Of a stretch of 64,000 bases of DNA, positions 26,613 to 35,803 are shown in pieces. Position numbers and translations under genes: made by a program. This DNA comes from CALJXB01 sp965225935 (GTDB taxonomy: Bacteria; Pseudomonadota; Alphaproteobacteria; Kiloniellales; JAKSDN01). The first letter of the stretch is position 1, and each line of letters starts with the position of its first letter. The notes under the pieces were generated by a model. The model saw only the letters and a program-made list of their open reading frames with translations. It did no database searches and had not been told where the DNA came from. Location of the stretch: contig CBDDCC010000013.1 in the NCBI GenBank assembly GCA_965225935.1, forward strand, positions 434,001-498,000, in the 5' to 3' direction.

Positions 26613-27179
26613 ATGACTATTCTCTACGTCATCCTGGGTCTCGCCGCCCTCGTCGGGCTCTACGTCATCGTCACCTACAACGCGCTGGTCAGCTTACGGG
26701 TCAAGGTGAACGAGGCCTGGAGCGACATCGAGGTGCAGATGAAGCGGCGCTACAACCTGATCCCCAATCTGGTGGAGACGGTGAAGGGCTACGCCAAGCA
26801 CGAGGCTGGGACCCTGGAGAAGGTGGTGCAGGCCCGCTCCGAGGCCATGGCGAACCACGGCTCGCCGGAGGAGCAGGCGCGCTCGGAGAACATGCTGGCC
26901 GGCGCGCTGAAATCCCTCTTCGCCCTCGCCGAGGGCTATCCGGACCTCAAGGCCAACCAGAACTTCCTCAGCCTGCAGGACGACCTGGCCGAGGTGGAGG
27001 ACAAGATCCAGGCCGCCCGGCGCTACTACAACGGCAGCGTCCGCAACAACAATACCAAGGTCGATCAGTTTCCGAGCAACCTGGTGGCCGGCTGGTTCAA
27101 GTTCTTCAAGGCCGAGTTCTTCGAGCTGGACGAGGCCGACAGCGCCGCCCGCCAGCCGGTCGCGGTCAAGTTCGACTAG
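26613..27179 (+). CDS. LemA family protein
   Basis: A 188-residue inner-membrane protein with one N-terminal transmembrane helix (residues about 2-24) and a cytosolic or periplasmic coiled helical domain. Diagnostic pieces are YNALVSLRVKVNEAWSDIEV, MKRRYNLIPNLVETVKGYA, ENMLAGALKSLFALAEGYPDL and ARRYYNGSVRNNNTKVDQFPS. Its biochemical role is not settled; LemA genes very often pair with a DUF2207 membrane protein, as here 28 bp downstream. A short upstream gap (26505-26612) may contain its promoter. Confidence 0.93.
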   Translation: MTILYVILGLAALVGLYVIVTYNALVSLRVKVNEAWSDIEVQMKRRYNLIPNLVETVKGYAKHEAGTLEKVVQARSEAMANHGSPEEQARSENMLAGALKSLFALAEGYPDLKANQNFLSLQDDLAEVEDKIQAARRYYNGSVRNNNTKVDQFPSNLVAGWFKFFKAEFFELDEADSAARQPVAVKFD

Positions 27180-27207
27180 CGGGCGGGCCGGGACGGCAGA
27201 GGGCGCG

Positions 27208-29169
27208 ATGACCGGACTTCTCTCGCGGTTGGATGGCGCCTCGAGGCTGATGCGGCGTTCGGCCCTGCTGGCCGGGCTGCTTATCCTGCTCCTTTCGGCG
27301 GCGAACGCCCAAGCCCAGGATCGCGAGCGCATCCTCCATTTCGACAGCGAGATCTGGGTGCACGCCGATTCCAGCATGACGGTGCACGAGACCATCACCG
27401 TGGTCGCCCAGCGGCAGGAGATCAAGCGGGGCATCTACCGGGACTTCCCCACGACCTACGACGACCGCTTCGGCAACCGGACAACGGTTGCTTTCGACAT
27501 CCTGGGGGTGCGGCGCGACGGCCAGCCCGAGTCCTACCACACGGAGCGCCTGTCCAACGGCGTGCGCCTCTACATCGGCCAGAAGGACCGCCTCATCCGC
27601 AAGGGCGAGCACGTCTACACCATCGAGTACCGCACCACCCGGCAGCTCGGCCACTTCGGGGATTTCGACGAGCTCTACTGGAACGTCACCGGCAACGGCT
27701 GGGCCTTTCCGATCGAGCGGGCGTCGGTGCGGGTCCACCTGCCCAAGGGTGCCGAGGCCCTGGAACTGAGCGCCTACACCGGCCCCGAGGGCGCGCAAGG
27801 CCAGGACTTCACCGCCCGCTTCACCAACGACGGCGCCGCCTTCGAGACCACGCGCACACTCGGCCCGGCCGAAGGGCTGACGGTCGCCGTTGCCTGGCCG
27901 CCCGGCTTCGTGGCGCAGCCGACCCAGGCAGAGCGTCTTGGCTACTTCTTCGACGACAATGCCGCGCTCTTCGCCGGACTGGTCGGGCTCTCGGTGCTCG
28001 CCCTCTACTACCTCCTGGTCTGGCGCAAGGTAGGCAGGGACCCGGAGCGGGGCACCGTCGTGCCGCTCTACAGCCCGCCCAAGGGTTTCTCGCCCGCCGC
28101 CGCGCGCTACGTGACCCGCATGGGCTTCGACGACAAGGCCTTCGCCGCGGCCATCGTCAGCATGGCGGTCAAGGGCTACCTCACCATCGAGGAGGATTCC
28201 CGCAAGACCTACACCCTCAAGAAGACGGGCGAGGCCGCCAAACTGTCGCCGGGCGAGCAGGCGCTGGCGCGCAAGCTCTTCTCGCACGGGCGCCGGGAGA
28301 TCGAGCTCAAGCAGAAGAACCACAAGAAGCTGCAGGCGGCCCGCAAGGCGCTGCGAGAGTGGCTGCGCACCGAGTTCGAGAAGGTCTACTTCGTGCGCAA
28401 CACCAACTATTTCCTGCCCGGCCTGGGGGTCTCCGCGCTCGCCATCGTCGCGCTGGTGCTGGCCTCCGCCGAGCCCATGGCGGCCGCCTTCTTGTGCGTC
28501 TGGCTGTCGATCTGGTCGGTCGCCGTCTACTTCCTCTTCCGCCAATGCCTGAACGCCTGGAAGGGCGCACTGGCAACGGGCGGGGCGCTGCAGATCGTGC
28601 CGGCGCTCGTCATGAGCCTCCTCGCGCTGCCCTTCTTCGGCGGCGAGATCATGGGCCTCTGGTTCCTCTCTGCGATCACTGGCGTTCCGGGCACGCTGGT
28701 CCTGGCCGGCATCCTGCTGGTCAACATCCTCTTCTACCACCTGCTGAAGGCGCCGACCTTGCTGGGCCGCCGGGTGATGGACCAGATCGACGGCTTCGCC
28801 GACTACCTCTCGGTGGCCGAGAAGGACCGCATGAACCTGCTCAATCCGCCCGAGCGCACGCCGGAACTGTTCGAGCGCTTCCTGCCCTACGCCCTGGCGC
28901 TCGGCGTCGAGCAGGCCTGGAGCGAGCAGTTCGCGGACGTGCTCGCCCAGGCCGGCGCCGAGGCCGGCGGGCACGGCGGCCGCTACCGGCCCCACTGGTA
29001 CCATGGCCGCAGCTTCGACGGCGATTTCGGCGGCTTCGCCTCGTCCTTCGGCAGCAGCTTCGCCGGCGCCGTCTCCTCGGCCTCGACCGCGCCCGGCTCC
29101 AGCAGCGGCTCGGGCGGCGGCGGCTCGTCCGGCGGTGGCGGCGGCGGCGGTGGCGGCGGCGGCTGGTAG
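27208..29169 (+). CDS. DUF2207-family membrane protein with Gly/Ser-rich C-terminus
   Basis: A 653-residue protein. A signal peptide (about 1-36, ending ANAQAQ) leads to an extracytoplasmic DUF2207 beta-domain (about 40-240, GIYRDFPTTYDD, ELYWNVTGNGWAFP). A transmembrane helix follows near residue 250 (LFAGLVGLSVLALYYLLVW), then a cytosolic domain (about 275-400) and three or four more helices (about 405-520). The C-terminal region has GRSFDGDFGGFASSFGSSF and ends in a pure Gly/Ser run before a final tryptophan. Function is unknown; the pairing with LemA is conserved in many bacteria. The stop codon is 31 bp from the convergent antiporter gene. Confidence 0.9.
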   Translation: MTGLLSRLDGASRLMRRSALLAGLLILLLSAANAQAQDRERILHFDSEIWVHADSSMTVHETITVVAQRQEIKRGIYRDFPTTYDDRFGNRTTVAFDILGVRRDGQPESYHTERLSNGVRLYIGQKDRLIRKGEHVYTIEYRTTRQLGHFGDFDELYWNVTGNGWAFPIERASVRVHLPKGAEALELSAYTGPEGAQGQDFTARFTNDGAAFETTRTLGPAEGLTVAVAWPPGFVAQPTQAERLGYFFDDNAALFAGLVGLSVLALYYLLVWRKVGRDPERGTVVPLYSPPKGFSPAAARYVTRMGFDDKAFAAAIVSMAVKGYLTIEEDSRKTYTLKKTGEAAKLSPGEQALARKLFSHGRREIELKQKNHKKLQAARKALREWLRTEFEKVYFVRNTNYFLPGLGVSALAIVALVLASAEPMAAAFLCVWLSIWSVAVYFLFRQCLNAWKGALATGGALQIVPALVMSLLALPFFGGEIMGLWFLSAITGVPGTLVLAGILLVNILFYHLLKAPTLLGRRVMDQIDGFADYLSVAEKDRMNLLNPPERTPELFERFLPYALALGVEQAWSEQFADVLAQAGAEAGGHGGRYRPHWYHGRSFDGDFGGFASSFGSSFAGAVSSASTAPGSSSGSGGGGSSGGGGGGGGGGGW

Positions 29170-29173
29170 CGCC

Positions 29174-29212
29174 GCCGATCCCGTCGCAGACCGGGACCGC
29201 CTATTGATCGGC
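29174..29212. terminator. Possible bidirectional hairpin at the end of two convergent genes
   Basis: GCCGATC (29174-29180) is complementary to GATCGGC (29206-29212). The stem spans the whole gap between the DUF2207 gene and the antiporter gene and its right arm overlaps the antiporter stop codon. There is no T run, so this is only a candidate. Confidence 0.3.
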
Positions 29213-30463
29213 TGAGTCTTCCAAGCCGTCTTCCGACCTGCGGCGACGCAAAGTCGCCCTGAGGGCGACCGGCATGAAGAATGTGTTGGCGAGCGCCATG
29301 ATCACCAGGGCGGAGAAGAGATTGTCCGCGACCGGGGAGTCGCCCGGTTCCACCACCGCGAACACGCCGGCCTCGTAGGCGACCCCGAGCACCACCAGCT
29401 CGACCGCGCCGCGCGAGGTCATGCCGGTCCCCACCGCCAGAGCCTCGTCCCGCGGCAGGCCGATCAGCCGGGCCGAGATGCCGGCGCCGGCCACCTTGCC
29501 GGCGAAGGCCAGCACGATCAGAGCGGCCACCGCTAGGGGCGCCGCGGTGAGCGCGCCCAGGTCGACCCGCAGGCCGATGGAGACGAAGAAGAAGGGCCCG
29601 AGAATGCCGGCGGTGGCAGCGTTGAGGATCAGGCTCACGTCCCGGTAGACGGTCTTGCCGACGCGCGCCCGCTCGAAGAAGAGGCCGGCCATGAAGGCGC
29701 CCAGGATCCAGTGGGTGTCGAGGGCCTCGGCCAGCAGTCCGTAGGCGAGCGCCGCGATCACCAGGGCGCTCAACTCCAGCGCCACGGCCTGCATCTCCTT
29801 CAGCCGGCGGCTGATGCGCGGATAGATGTGCACGCCCAGCAGCATGGTGACCGCGAAGAAGGCCGCCACCTTGCCGAGCAGCCAGAGCAGGGACGGCAGG
29901 TCGGGGGCGTTGCCGGTCTGGGCGATCGAGACGGTGACGGCCAGCAGGATCAGGCCGAAGACGTCGTCGAACAGGGCCGCCGCGATCAGCGTTTCGCCGA
30001 GGCGCGTGTGCAGCAGGTCGAACTCGCTCAGCACCTTGACCGTCGCCGGGATCGCCGTGATCGACAAGGCGACCCCGACGACCAGGGTCTGGGCCAGCTT
30101 GAGGGGGCCGTCCGGCAGCACCAGCCAGGCGAAGGCGCAGCCGGCCGCGAGCGGCAGCAACATGCCGCCCAGGGCGACGAAGAGGGCGCCGGAGGACTGC
30201 TGGGCGATCTCCTTGGGCTCCATCTCGACGCCGGCCATGAGGACGAGGAAGAAGATCCCCATGTTGGCGAGCCCGTCCAGGAGGGGGCTGCCGGGGATGC
30301 CGCCCAGCATGGCGAACTCTGGGCCGAGATGGAGGACGGCAAGCGCCAGGACGATGCCCGCCAGCAGCTCGCCGACCGACGACGACTGGCCGAGACGCTG
30401 GGCCAGTTCGCCGAAGACGCGGGCGAGCAGCAGGACGATCAGGATCTGGAACAGGATTTCCAA
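29201..30463 (-). CDS. Cation:proton antiporter, CPA2 family
   Basis: A 420-residue membrane protein with about twelve helices of the Na+/H+ exchanger fold. Conserved pieces are QSSSVGELLAGIVLA, LVLMAGVEMEPKE, GVALSITAIPATVKVL, and ALFDDVFGLILLAV with the paired-aspartate ion site; GTGMTSRGAVELVV follows near the end. No TrkA-N nucleotide domain is attached, so it is a simple transporter rather than a KefB/C-type channel. The start is TTG 30463, preceded 9 nt upstream by GGGGAG; no ATG or GTG is near the start of the first helix. The gene begins 35 bp after ftsH and is probably in its operon. Confidence 0.87.
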   Translation of the reverse strand: MEILFQILIVLLLARVFGELAQRLGQSSSVGELLAGIVLALAVLHLGPEFAMLGGIPGSPLLDGLANMGIFFLVLMAGVEMEPKEIAQQSSGALFVALGGMLLPLAAGCAFAWLVLPDGPLKLAQTLVVGVALSITAIPATVKVLSEFDLLHTRLGETLIAAALFDDVFGLILLAVTVSIAQTGNAPDLPSLLWLLGKVAAFFAVTMLLGVHIYPRISRRLKEMQAVALELSALVIAALAYGLLAEALDTHWILGAFMAGLFFERARVGKTVYRDVSLILNAATAGILGPFFFVSIGLRVDLGALTAAPLAVAALIVLAFAGKVAGAGISARLIGLPRDEALAVGTGMTSRGAVELVVLGVAYEAGVFAVVEPGDSPVADNLFSALVIMALANTFFMPVALRATLRRRRSEDGLEDSADQ

Positions 30464-30498
30464 GGAACGCGGCTCCCCGAGCCCCGCGGGCGGGCGCC

Positions 30499-32352
30499 CT
30501 ATTCCGCCGCCTTGGCGTCGCCTGGGGTGGCGCCGGGACCGATCGATGGCAGGTCCTCGGCGTTCAGGGTCTCGCGCTCCAGCAGCAGGCGTGCCGTCTC
30601 GTCCAGCTCCTTGCGGTGGCGCTTCAGGATCTCCGTCGCCCGCTGGAAGGCATCGCCCACCAGCTTGCGCACGGCGCAATCGATCTCGCGGGCGGTCTCC
30701 TGGCTGTACCAGGGGATCGAGGGCGCCTGCTGGGAGGGCAGGCCCTGGAGGAAGGCCGGCCGGTCCTCGGCGTAGATGGCGTGGCCCAGGGTCTCGTCCA
30801 TGCCGTAGCGCATGACCATGTTGCGGGCGATGTCCGTCGCCTTGTCGAGGTCGTCGGCGGCGCCGGTCGAGAGCCTGCCGAAGACGAGCATCTCCGCCGC
30901 CCGGCCGCCCATCAGCACCGCCATCTTGTTCTCCAGCTCGCCGCGCTCCATCAGGTAGCGGTCCTCGGTCGGGCGCTGGATGGTGTAGCCGAGCGAGCCG
31001 ATGCCCCGGGGGATGATCGAGATCTTGTGGACCGCCTCGCTGCCGGGCAGCGCCAGCGCGACTAGGGCGTGGCCGGTCTCGTGGAAGGCCACCACCTCGC
31101 GCTCCTTGGGGTTAAGCAAGCGGTTCTTCTTCTCAAGGCCGGCCACGATGCGCTCGATGGCGCTCACCACGTCGGCCATCTCGACCACGGTGGCGTCCCT
31201 TCGGGTCGCGAGGATGGTGGCCTCGTTGACCAGGTTGGCGAGGTCGGCGCCCGTGAAGCCGGCGGTGAGCTGGGCGATCTTCTCCGGGTCGATGTCGGGC
31301 CCGACCCGCACGTTTTTGAGATGGACCTTGAGGATCTGCACCCGGCCCACCCGGTCGGGCCGGTCGACCAGGATCTGCCGGTCGAAGCGGCCGGCGCGCA
31401 GCAGCGCCGGGTCCAGGATCTCCGGCCGGTTTGTGGCGGCCAGCAGCACCACGCCGGCACTGGGGTCGAAGCCGTCCAGCTCGCTGAGCAGCTGGTTCAA
31501 GGTCTGCTCCTTCTCGTCGGAGCCGCCGGAGACGGGCGAGAGGCCCCGGGCCCGGCCGAGCGCGTCCAGCTCGTCGATGAAGACGATGCAGGGCGCGTTC
31601 TTGCGCGCCTGCTCGAAGAGGTCGCGTACCCGGGCCGCGCCGACGCCGACGAAGAGCTCGACGAACTCCGAGCCGTTGATGGAGAAGAACTTCACCTGGG
31701 CCTCGCCGGCCACGGCGCGGGCCAGGAGGGTCTTGCCGCAGCCCGGCGGGCCGACCAGCAGCACGCCCTTGGGGATGTGGGCGCCGAGGCGCTCGTAGGA
31801 CTCGGGCTCGCGCAGGAAGCGCACCACCTCCTCGAGCTCTTCCTTGGCCTCGTCGACGCCGGCCACGTCCTCGAAGGTGACCTTGGTGTCGGTCTCCATG
31901 TAGACCTTGGCCTTGCTCTTGCCGACGCTGAGGAAGCCGCCCATGCCGCCCTGGCGCTCGGCGAGGCGGCGGAAGAGGTACATCCAGGCGACCACGAAGA
32001 TGAGGACCGGCACCACCCAGGAAAGGATCGTGCTGAGGAAGGTGTTCTCGGCGATGCCGGTATAGGTCACGCCGTACTGATCGAGATCCTTGGCGAGACC
32101 CGGATCGACCCGGAGGGCGAAGATCTCGCTGCGGCCGTCGGTCAGGGGATTCTTCAGCTTGCCGCGGATGTAGTTCTCGGCGACCGAGACCTCGGCGACC
32201 TGGCCGTCGCGCACCATGGCCTCGAACTCGCTGTAGGGCACGGTCTCGACCCGGCGGGATTCGAACAGCCACTGCTGCAGCATCAGGATCGCCAGCATGG
32301 CGATCACGAAGTACCAGAAATTGAAGTGGGTTTTGCGTTCCATCTCCGGCAC
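30499..32352 (-). CDS. ftsH: ATP-dependent zinc metalloprotease FtsH
   Basis: A 617-residue membrane protease that unfolds and degrades membrane and regulatory proteins. It has a short N-terminus, a first transmembrane helix (WYFVIAMLAILMLQQW), a periplasmic domain, a second helix (STILSWVVPVLIFVVAWMYLF), an AAA module with Walker A GPPGCGKT (K207), Walker B IVFIDELDALG and second region of homology ATNRPEILDPALLRAGRFDR, then the zinc site H424-E-T-G-H428. GTG 32352 (MPEMERK) has GGAGGA seven bases upstream, whereas the ATG 9 bp later has its GGAG abutting the codon, so GTG is preferred. It differs from the main alphaproteobacterial FtsH context (tilS, hpt) and may be a second, stress-linked copy. 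Confidence 0.94.
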   Translation of the reverse strand: MPEMERKTHFNFWYFVIAMLAILMLQQWLFESRRVETVPYSEFEAMVRDGQVAEVSVAENYIRGKLKNPLTDGRSEIFALRVDPGLAKDLDQYGVTYTGIAENTFLSTILSWVVPVLIFVVAWMYLFRRLAERQGGMGGFLSVGKSKAKVYMETDTKVTFEDVAGVDEAKEELEEVVRFLREPESYERLGAHIPKGVLLVGPPGCGKTLLARAVAGEAQVKFFSINGSEFVELFVGVGAARVRDLFEQARKNAPCIVFIDELDALGRARGLSPVSGGSDEKEQTLNQLLSELDGFDPSAGVVLLAATNRPEILDPALLRAGRFDRQILVDRPDRVGRVQILKVHLKNVRVGPDIDPEKIAQLTAGFTGADLANLVNEATILATRRDATVVEMADVVSAIERIVAGLEKKNRLLNPKEREVVAFHETGHALVALALPGSEAVHKISIIPRGIGSLGYTIQRPTEDRYLMERGELENKMAVLMGGRAAEMLVFGRLSTGAADDLDKATDIARNMVMRYGMDETLGHAIYAEDRPAFLQGLPSQQAPSIPWYSQETAREIDCAVRKLVGDAFQRATEILKRHRKELDETARLLLERETLNAEDLPSIGPGATPGDAKAAE

Positions 32353-32523
32353 GCGTTCTTCCTCCCGGACCGGGGCGTCCTGCGCCCGACCCCGTCGGGC
32401 CCGCCCAGCGGCCCGCCACGACCCTTCCCCGGGGCCGATTCGGGGCCCGATCGCCTGCCGCGTCAACTCCCTTGTGCCCGAACCCTCTTGCGGGACCTTG
32501 GCCGCTTCGCCCGGTAGGGCACA

Positions 32524-32537
32524 TTGACGCAGCTCAA
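32524..32537. promoter_or_regulatory. FNR/FixK-type palindrome between ftsH and ABC transporter genes
   Basis: TTGACGCAGCTCAA matches the TTGA-N6-TCAA core of FNR/CRP-superfamily oxygen regulators. It lies 172 bp upstream of the ftsH start and 147 bp upstream of the divergent ABC ATPase gene, so either or both may be controlled. Sister sites sit before both usp genes of the window. Confidence 0.55.
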
Positions 32538-32683
32538 TGCAGCCGGCCGTGGCCTCCGGGATTGTCCGGCGGCGGCCTTGTCGCGGCGCCGGAAATGAGG
32601 GATCTATCGGCCGACACGCGGGACCGGAGACCTGGAAGCAGCGGCCCTTATGTCGACCCTGACGGTTTCGCGAGGCGAGGCGG

Positions 32684-33427
32684 ATGGCATCGAACGCTGA
32701 GACTCTGCCGCCGGAGGCGGACGCCGACGGCGTCCTGAGCGCGCGCGGACTGGTCAAGATCTACCGCAGCGGCGAGGTGGAGGTGCACGCCCTCCGGGAC
32801 GTGGACATCGAGCTCAAGGCCGGCGAGCTGATCGTCCTCCTGGGGCCGTCGGGCAGCGGCAAGTCGACCCTGCTGAACATCCTGGGCGGGCTCGACGCGC
32901 CCACCGGCGGTTCTGTCTTCTTTCGCGGCCAGGAAGTGACCGCCTTCGACGACCGGGCGCTGACCGCCTACCGCCGCAACCACGTGGGCTTCGTGTTCCA
33001 GTTCTACAACCTCATGCCCAGCCTGACGGCGCTCGAGAACACCGCGCTGGTGACCGAGATCGCCCGCGACCCCATGACGCCCGAGGAGGCGCTCGCCATC
33101 GTCGGCCTTAGTGAGCGCATGGACCATTTCCCGGCCCAGCTTTCCGGCGGCGAGCAGCAGCGGGTCGCCATCGCCCGGGCGATCGCTAAGCGCCCCGACC
33201 TGCTGCTCTGCGACGAGCCGACCGGGGCGCTCGACAGCAAGACCGGCGTGCTGGTCCTCGAGGCCATCGACGAGGTGAGCCGGCGCCTCGGCACCACGAC
33301 GGCGCTGATCACCCACAACGCCGGGATCGCGGCCATGGCGGACCGGGTCATCTCCATGGCCGACGGCCGGATCGCCGAGGTCCACGAGAACCCGCGGCGC
33401 GTCCAGCCGCGGGAGATCACCTGGTAG
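32684..33427 (+). CDS. ABC transporter ATP-binding protein (MacB/LolD type)
   Basis: A 247-residue cytosolic ATPase. Walker A is GPSGSGKST, the Q-loop is in FVFQFYNLMPSLTALEN, the signature is LSGGEQQRVAIARAI, Walker B is LLLCDEPTGALDSKTG and the switch histidine lies in ALITHNAGIA. This subgroup powers mechanotransmission-type exporters rather than importers. It is the first gene of a trio with an FtsX-type permease 6 bp downstream and a HlyD-type adaptor after that, so the complex probably exports a substrate across the cell envelope or moves lipids. An FNR-type site lies 147 bp upstream. Confidence 0.94.
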   Translation: MASNAETLPPEADADGVLSARGLVKIYRSGEVEVHALRDVDIELKAGELIVLLGPSGSGKSTLLNILGGLDAPTGGSVFFRGQEVTAFDDRALTAYRRNHVGFVFQFYNLMPSLTALENTALVTEIARDPMTPEEALAIVGLSERMDHFPAQLSGGEQQRVAIARAIAKRPDLLLCDEPTGALDSKTGVLVLEAIDEVSRRLGTTTALITHNAGIAAMADRVISMADGRIAEVHENPRRVQPREITW

Positions 33428-33433
33428 CCGACC

Positions 33434-35797
33434 ATGGGACCCCTCGACCGCAAGCTGCTGCGCGACCTCTGGCGCATGAAGGGCATGGTGATCGCCATCG
33501 CCGTGGTGATCGGCACCGGCGTCGCCACCTTCGTCATGTCCTCGGGCACCGTCTACTCTCTCGAGGAGACCCGCACCGCCTACTACGAGCGCTACCGCTT
33601 CGCCGACGTCTTCGCCAGCCTCAAGCGGGCGCCGGAGAGCCTGGCCGAGCGCATCGGCCGCATCCCTGGCGTCAAGTGGGTGCAGACCCGGATCGTGCGG
33701 CAGGTGGTGCTGGACCTGCCGGGCCTGGAGGAGCCCGCCACCGGCCGCCTCGTCTCGATCCCCGAGCGCGGCGCGCCGCTGCTCAACGCCGTCAAGATCC
33801 GCCTGGGCCGCACGGTGGCGCCGGGCAGCACGGACGAGGTGGTGATCAGCGAGGCCTTCGCCGAGGCCCACGGCTTCCTGCCGGGCGACAGCTTCCACGC
33901 CGTGCTCAACGGCAAGCGGCGCGAGCTGGCGGTGGTCGGGGTCGGCCTCTCGCCCGAGTACGTCTATTCCATCGCGCCCGGCACCTTCATGCCCGATGAC
34001 GAGCGCTTCGGCGTCATCTGGATGGGCCGCGAGGCGCTGGAGGCGGCCTTCGACCTGGAAGGCGCCTTCGACGACGTGTCGCTGGCCGTGCAGCCCGGCA
34101 CCTCCACCGATGAAGTCATCGACCGCCTGGACGACCTCTTGGAGCCCTACGGCGGGGTCGGCGCGATTGCCCGCGAGGACCAGACCTCCAACTGGTTCCT
34201 CTCGGGCGACATCGACCAGCTGCGCACCATGGCCACCATCATGCCGTCCATCTTCCTGGCGGTCTCGGCCTTCCTGCTCAACATGGTGGTCTCGCGCCTG
34301 GTGGAGACCGAGCGCGAGCAGATCGGCCTGCTGAAGGCCTTCGGCTACACCAGCACCGGGGTCGGCTGGCACTACCTGAAGTACGTCCTCGCCATGGTCG
34401 CCCTCGGGATCATCCTCGGCTACCTCAGCGGCGCCTGGCTCGGCCGCTCGATCACCGGAGTCTACACCCAGTTCTATCGTTTCCCCTTCCTCTACTACCG
34501 GCTCGAGCCCAGCGTCTTCGCTTCGGCCGCGCTGATCAGCCTGGCGGCCGCGGCGCTGGGCGCCTTCGGTGCCGTGCGCCGGGCGGTCTCCCTGCCGCCG
34601 GCCCAGGCCATGGTGCCGCCGCCGCCGCCGCTCTACCAGCGCGGCCTGCTGCGGCGCCTGGGCGTGACCCGCTCTTTCGACCAGCCGACCCTCATGATCC
34701 TCCGCCACATCGCGCGCTGGCCGCTGCGCTCGGGCGTGACGGTCATGGGCATCGCGCTGGCGCTGGCGCTCCTCATCAGCTCGACCCACTGGTTCGACGC
34801 CATCGACCACATGATGGAGGTCGACTTTCACCTGGTGCAGCGCCAGGACGTGTCGGTGAACCTAACCGAGGCGCGGGCCGCGGGCGTCATGCACGAGCTG
34901 AATCACTTGCCGGGCGTGATGGCCTCCGAACCCTACCGCAGCGTGCCCGTGCGCTTCCGCGCCGGCCACCACAAAGAGCTGGAGAGCCTGACCGGCGTGC
35001 CGCCCGACGCCGACCTCCAAATCGTGCTCGACGTGGAGCGCGGGCCGCTCCGCGTGCCCGAGACCGGCGTGCTGCTGGCCGACAAGCTGGCCGAGCTGCT
35101 GGAGGTCGCGCCCGGCGACAGCGTGACGGTCGAGGTGCTGGAGGGCCGCCGTCCGGTGCGCGACCTGAGGGTCGCCGGCACCTTCGAGACCTACATGGGG
35201 ACGCCGGCCTACATGGATATCGCCGCCCTCAACCGACTCATGCTGGAGGGGCCGGTGGTCTCAGGCGCCCACCTGCTGGTCAACCCGGCGGAAGAGGCCG
35301 CGCTCTACCGCGACCTCAAGTCGACGCCCCAGGTGGCGGGCGTCACCTTGCGGACCGCGGCCATCGAATCCTTCGAGGAGACGCTCGCCGAGTCCCTCGA
35401 TTACATCCTCTTCTTCTACGTCGTCTTCGCCTGCCTGCTGGCCTCCGGCGTGGTCTACAACAGCGTGCGCATCACCCTCTCCGAGCGCGGGCGCGAGCTC
35501 GCCAGCCTGCGGGTGCTCGGCTTCACCCGCTACGAGGTCTCCTACATCCTGTTGGGGGAGCTGGCGCTGCTCACCCTGCTCGCGGTTCCCCTCGGCTGCC
35601 TGCTGGGCTATGGCTTGTCGTGGCTGATGACCGATCTCTTCGAGACCGACCTCTACCGCATCCCCATGATCATCGAGCGCTCGACCTACGGCTTCTCGAT
35701 CGTTGTGATCACCCTGGCGGCCCTCGGCTCGGGCGTGCTGGTGCGCCGGCGCATCGACCGCCTGGACCTGATCGCGGTCCTGAAGACCCGGGAGTAG
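33434..35797 (+). CDS. ABC transporter permease with two FtsX domains
   Basis: A 787-residue inner-membrane protein with two repeats of the FtsX/MacB architecture: helix 1 near residue 20, a periplasmic domain, three helices (about 265-400), then a second set with helix near 430, another periplasmic domain and three helices (about 655-780). EQIGLLKAFGYTSTGVGWHYLK and GRELASLRVLGFTRYEVSYILLGELALL are the coupling-helix regions of the two halves. Such duplicated permeases act with a MacB-like ATPase and a periplasmic adaptor. No substrate clue is visible. It lies between the ATPase and adaptor genes with gaps of 6 bp on both sides. Confidence 0.92.
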   Translation: MGPLDRKLLRDLWRMKGMVIAIAVVIGTGVATFVMSSGTVYSLEETRTAYYERYRFADVFASLKRAPESLAERIGRIPGVKWVQTRIVRQVVLDLPGLEEPATGRLVSIPERGAPLLNAVKIRLGRTVAPGSTDEVVISEAFAEAHGFLPGDSFHAVLNGKRRELAVVGVGLSPEYVYSIAPGTFMPDDERFGVIWMGREALEAAFDLEGAFDDVSLAVQPGTSTDEVIDRLDDLLEPYGGVGAIAREDQTSNWFLSGDIDQLRTMATIMPSIFLAVSAFLLNMVVSRLVETEREQIGLLKAFGYTSTGVGWHYLKYVLAMVALGIILGYLSGAWLGRSITGVYTQFYRFPFLYYRLEPSVFASAALISLAAAALGAFGAVRRAVSLPPAQAMVPPPPPLYQRGLLRRLGVTRSFDQPTLMILRHIARWPLRSGVTVMGIALALALLISSTHWFDAIDHMMEVDFHLVQRQDVSVNLTEARAAGVMHELNHLPGVMASEPYRSVPVRFRAGHHKELESLTGVPPDADLQIVLDVERGPLRVPETGVLLADKLAELLEVAPGDSVTVEVLEGRRPVRDLRVAGTFETYMGTPAYMDIAALNRLMLEGPVVSGAHLLVNPAEEAALYRDLKSTPQVAGVTLRTAAIESFEETLAESLDYILFFYVVFACLLASGVVYNSVRITLSERGRELASLRVLGFTRYEVSYILLGELALLTLLAVPLGCLLGYGLSWLMTDLFETDLYRIPMIIERSTYGFSIVVITLAALGSGVLVRRRIDRLDLIAVLKTRE

Positions 35798-35803
35798 GCG
35801 GCG

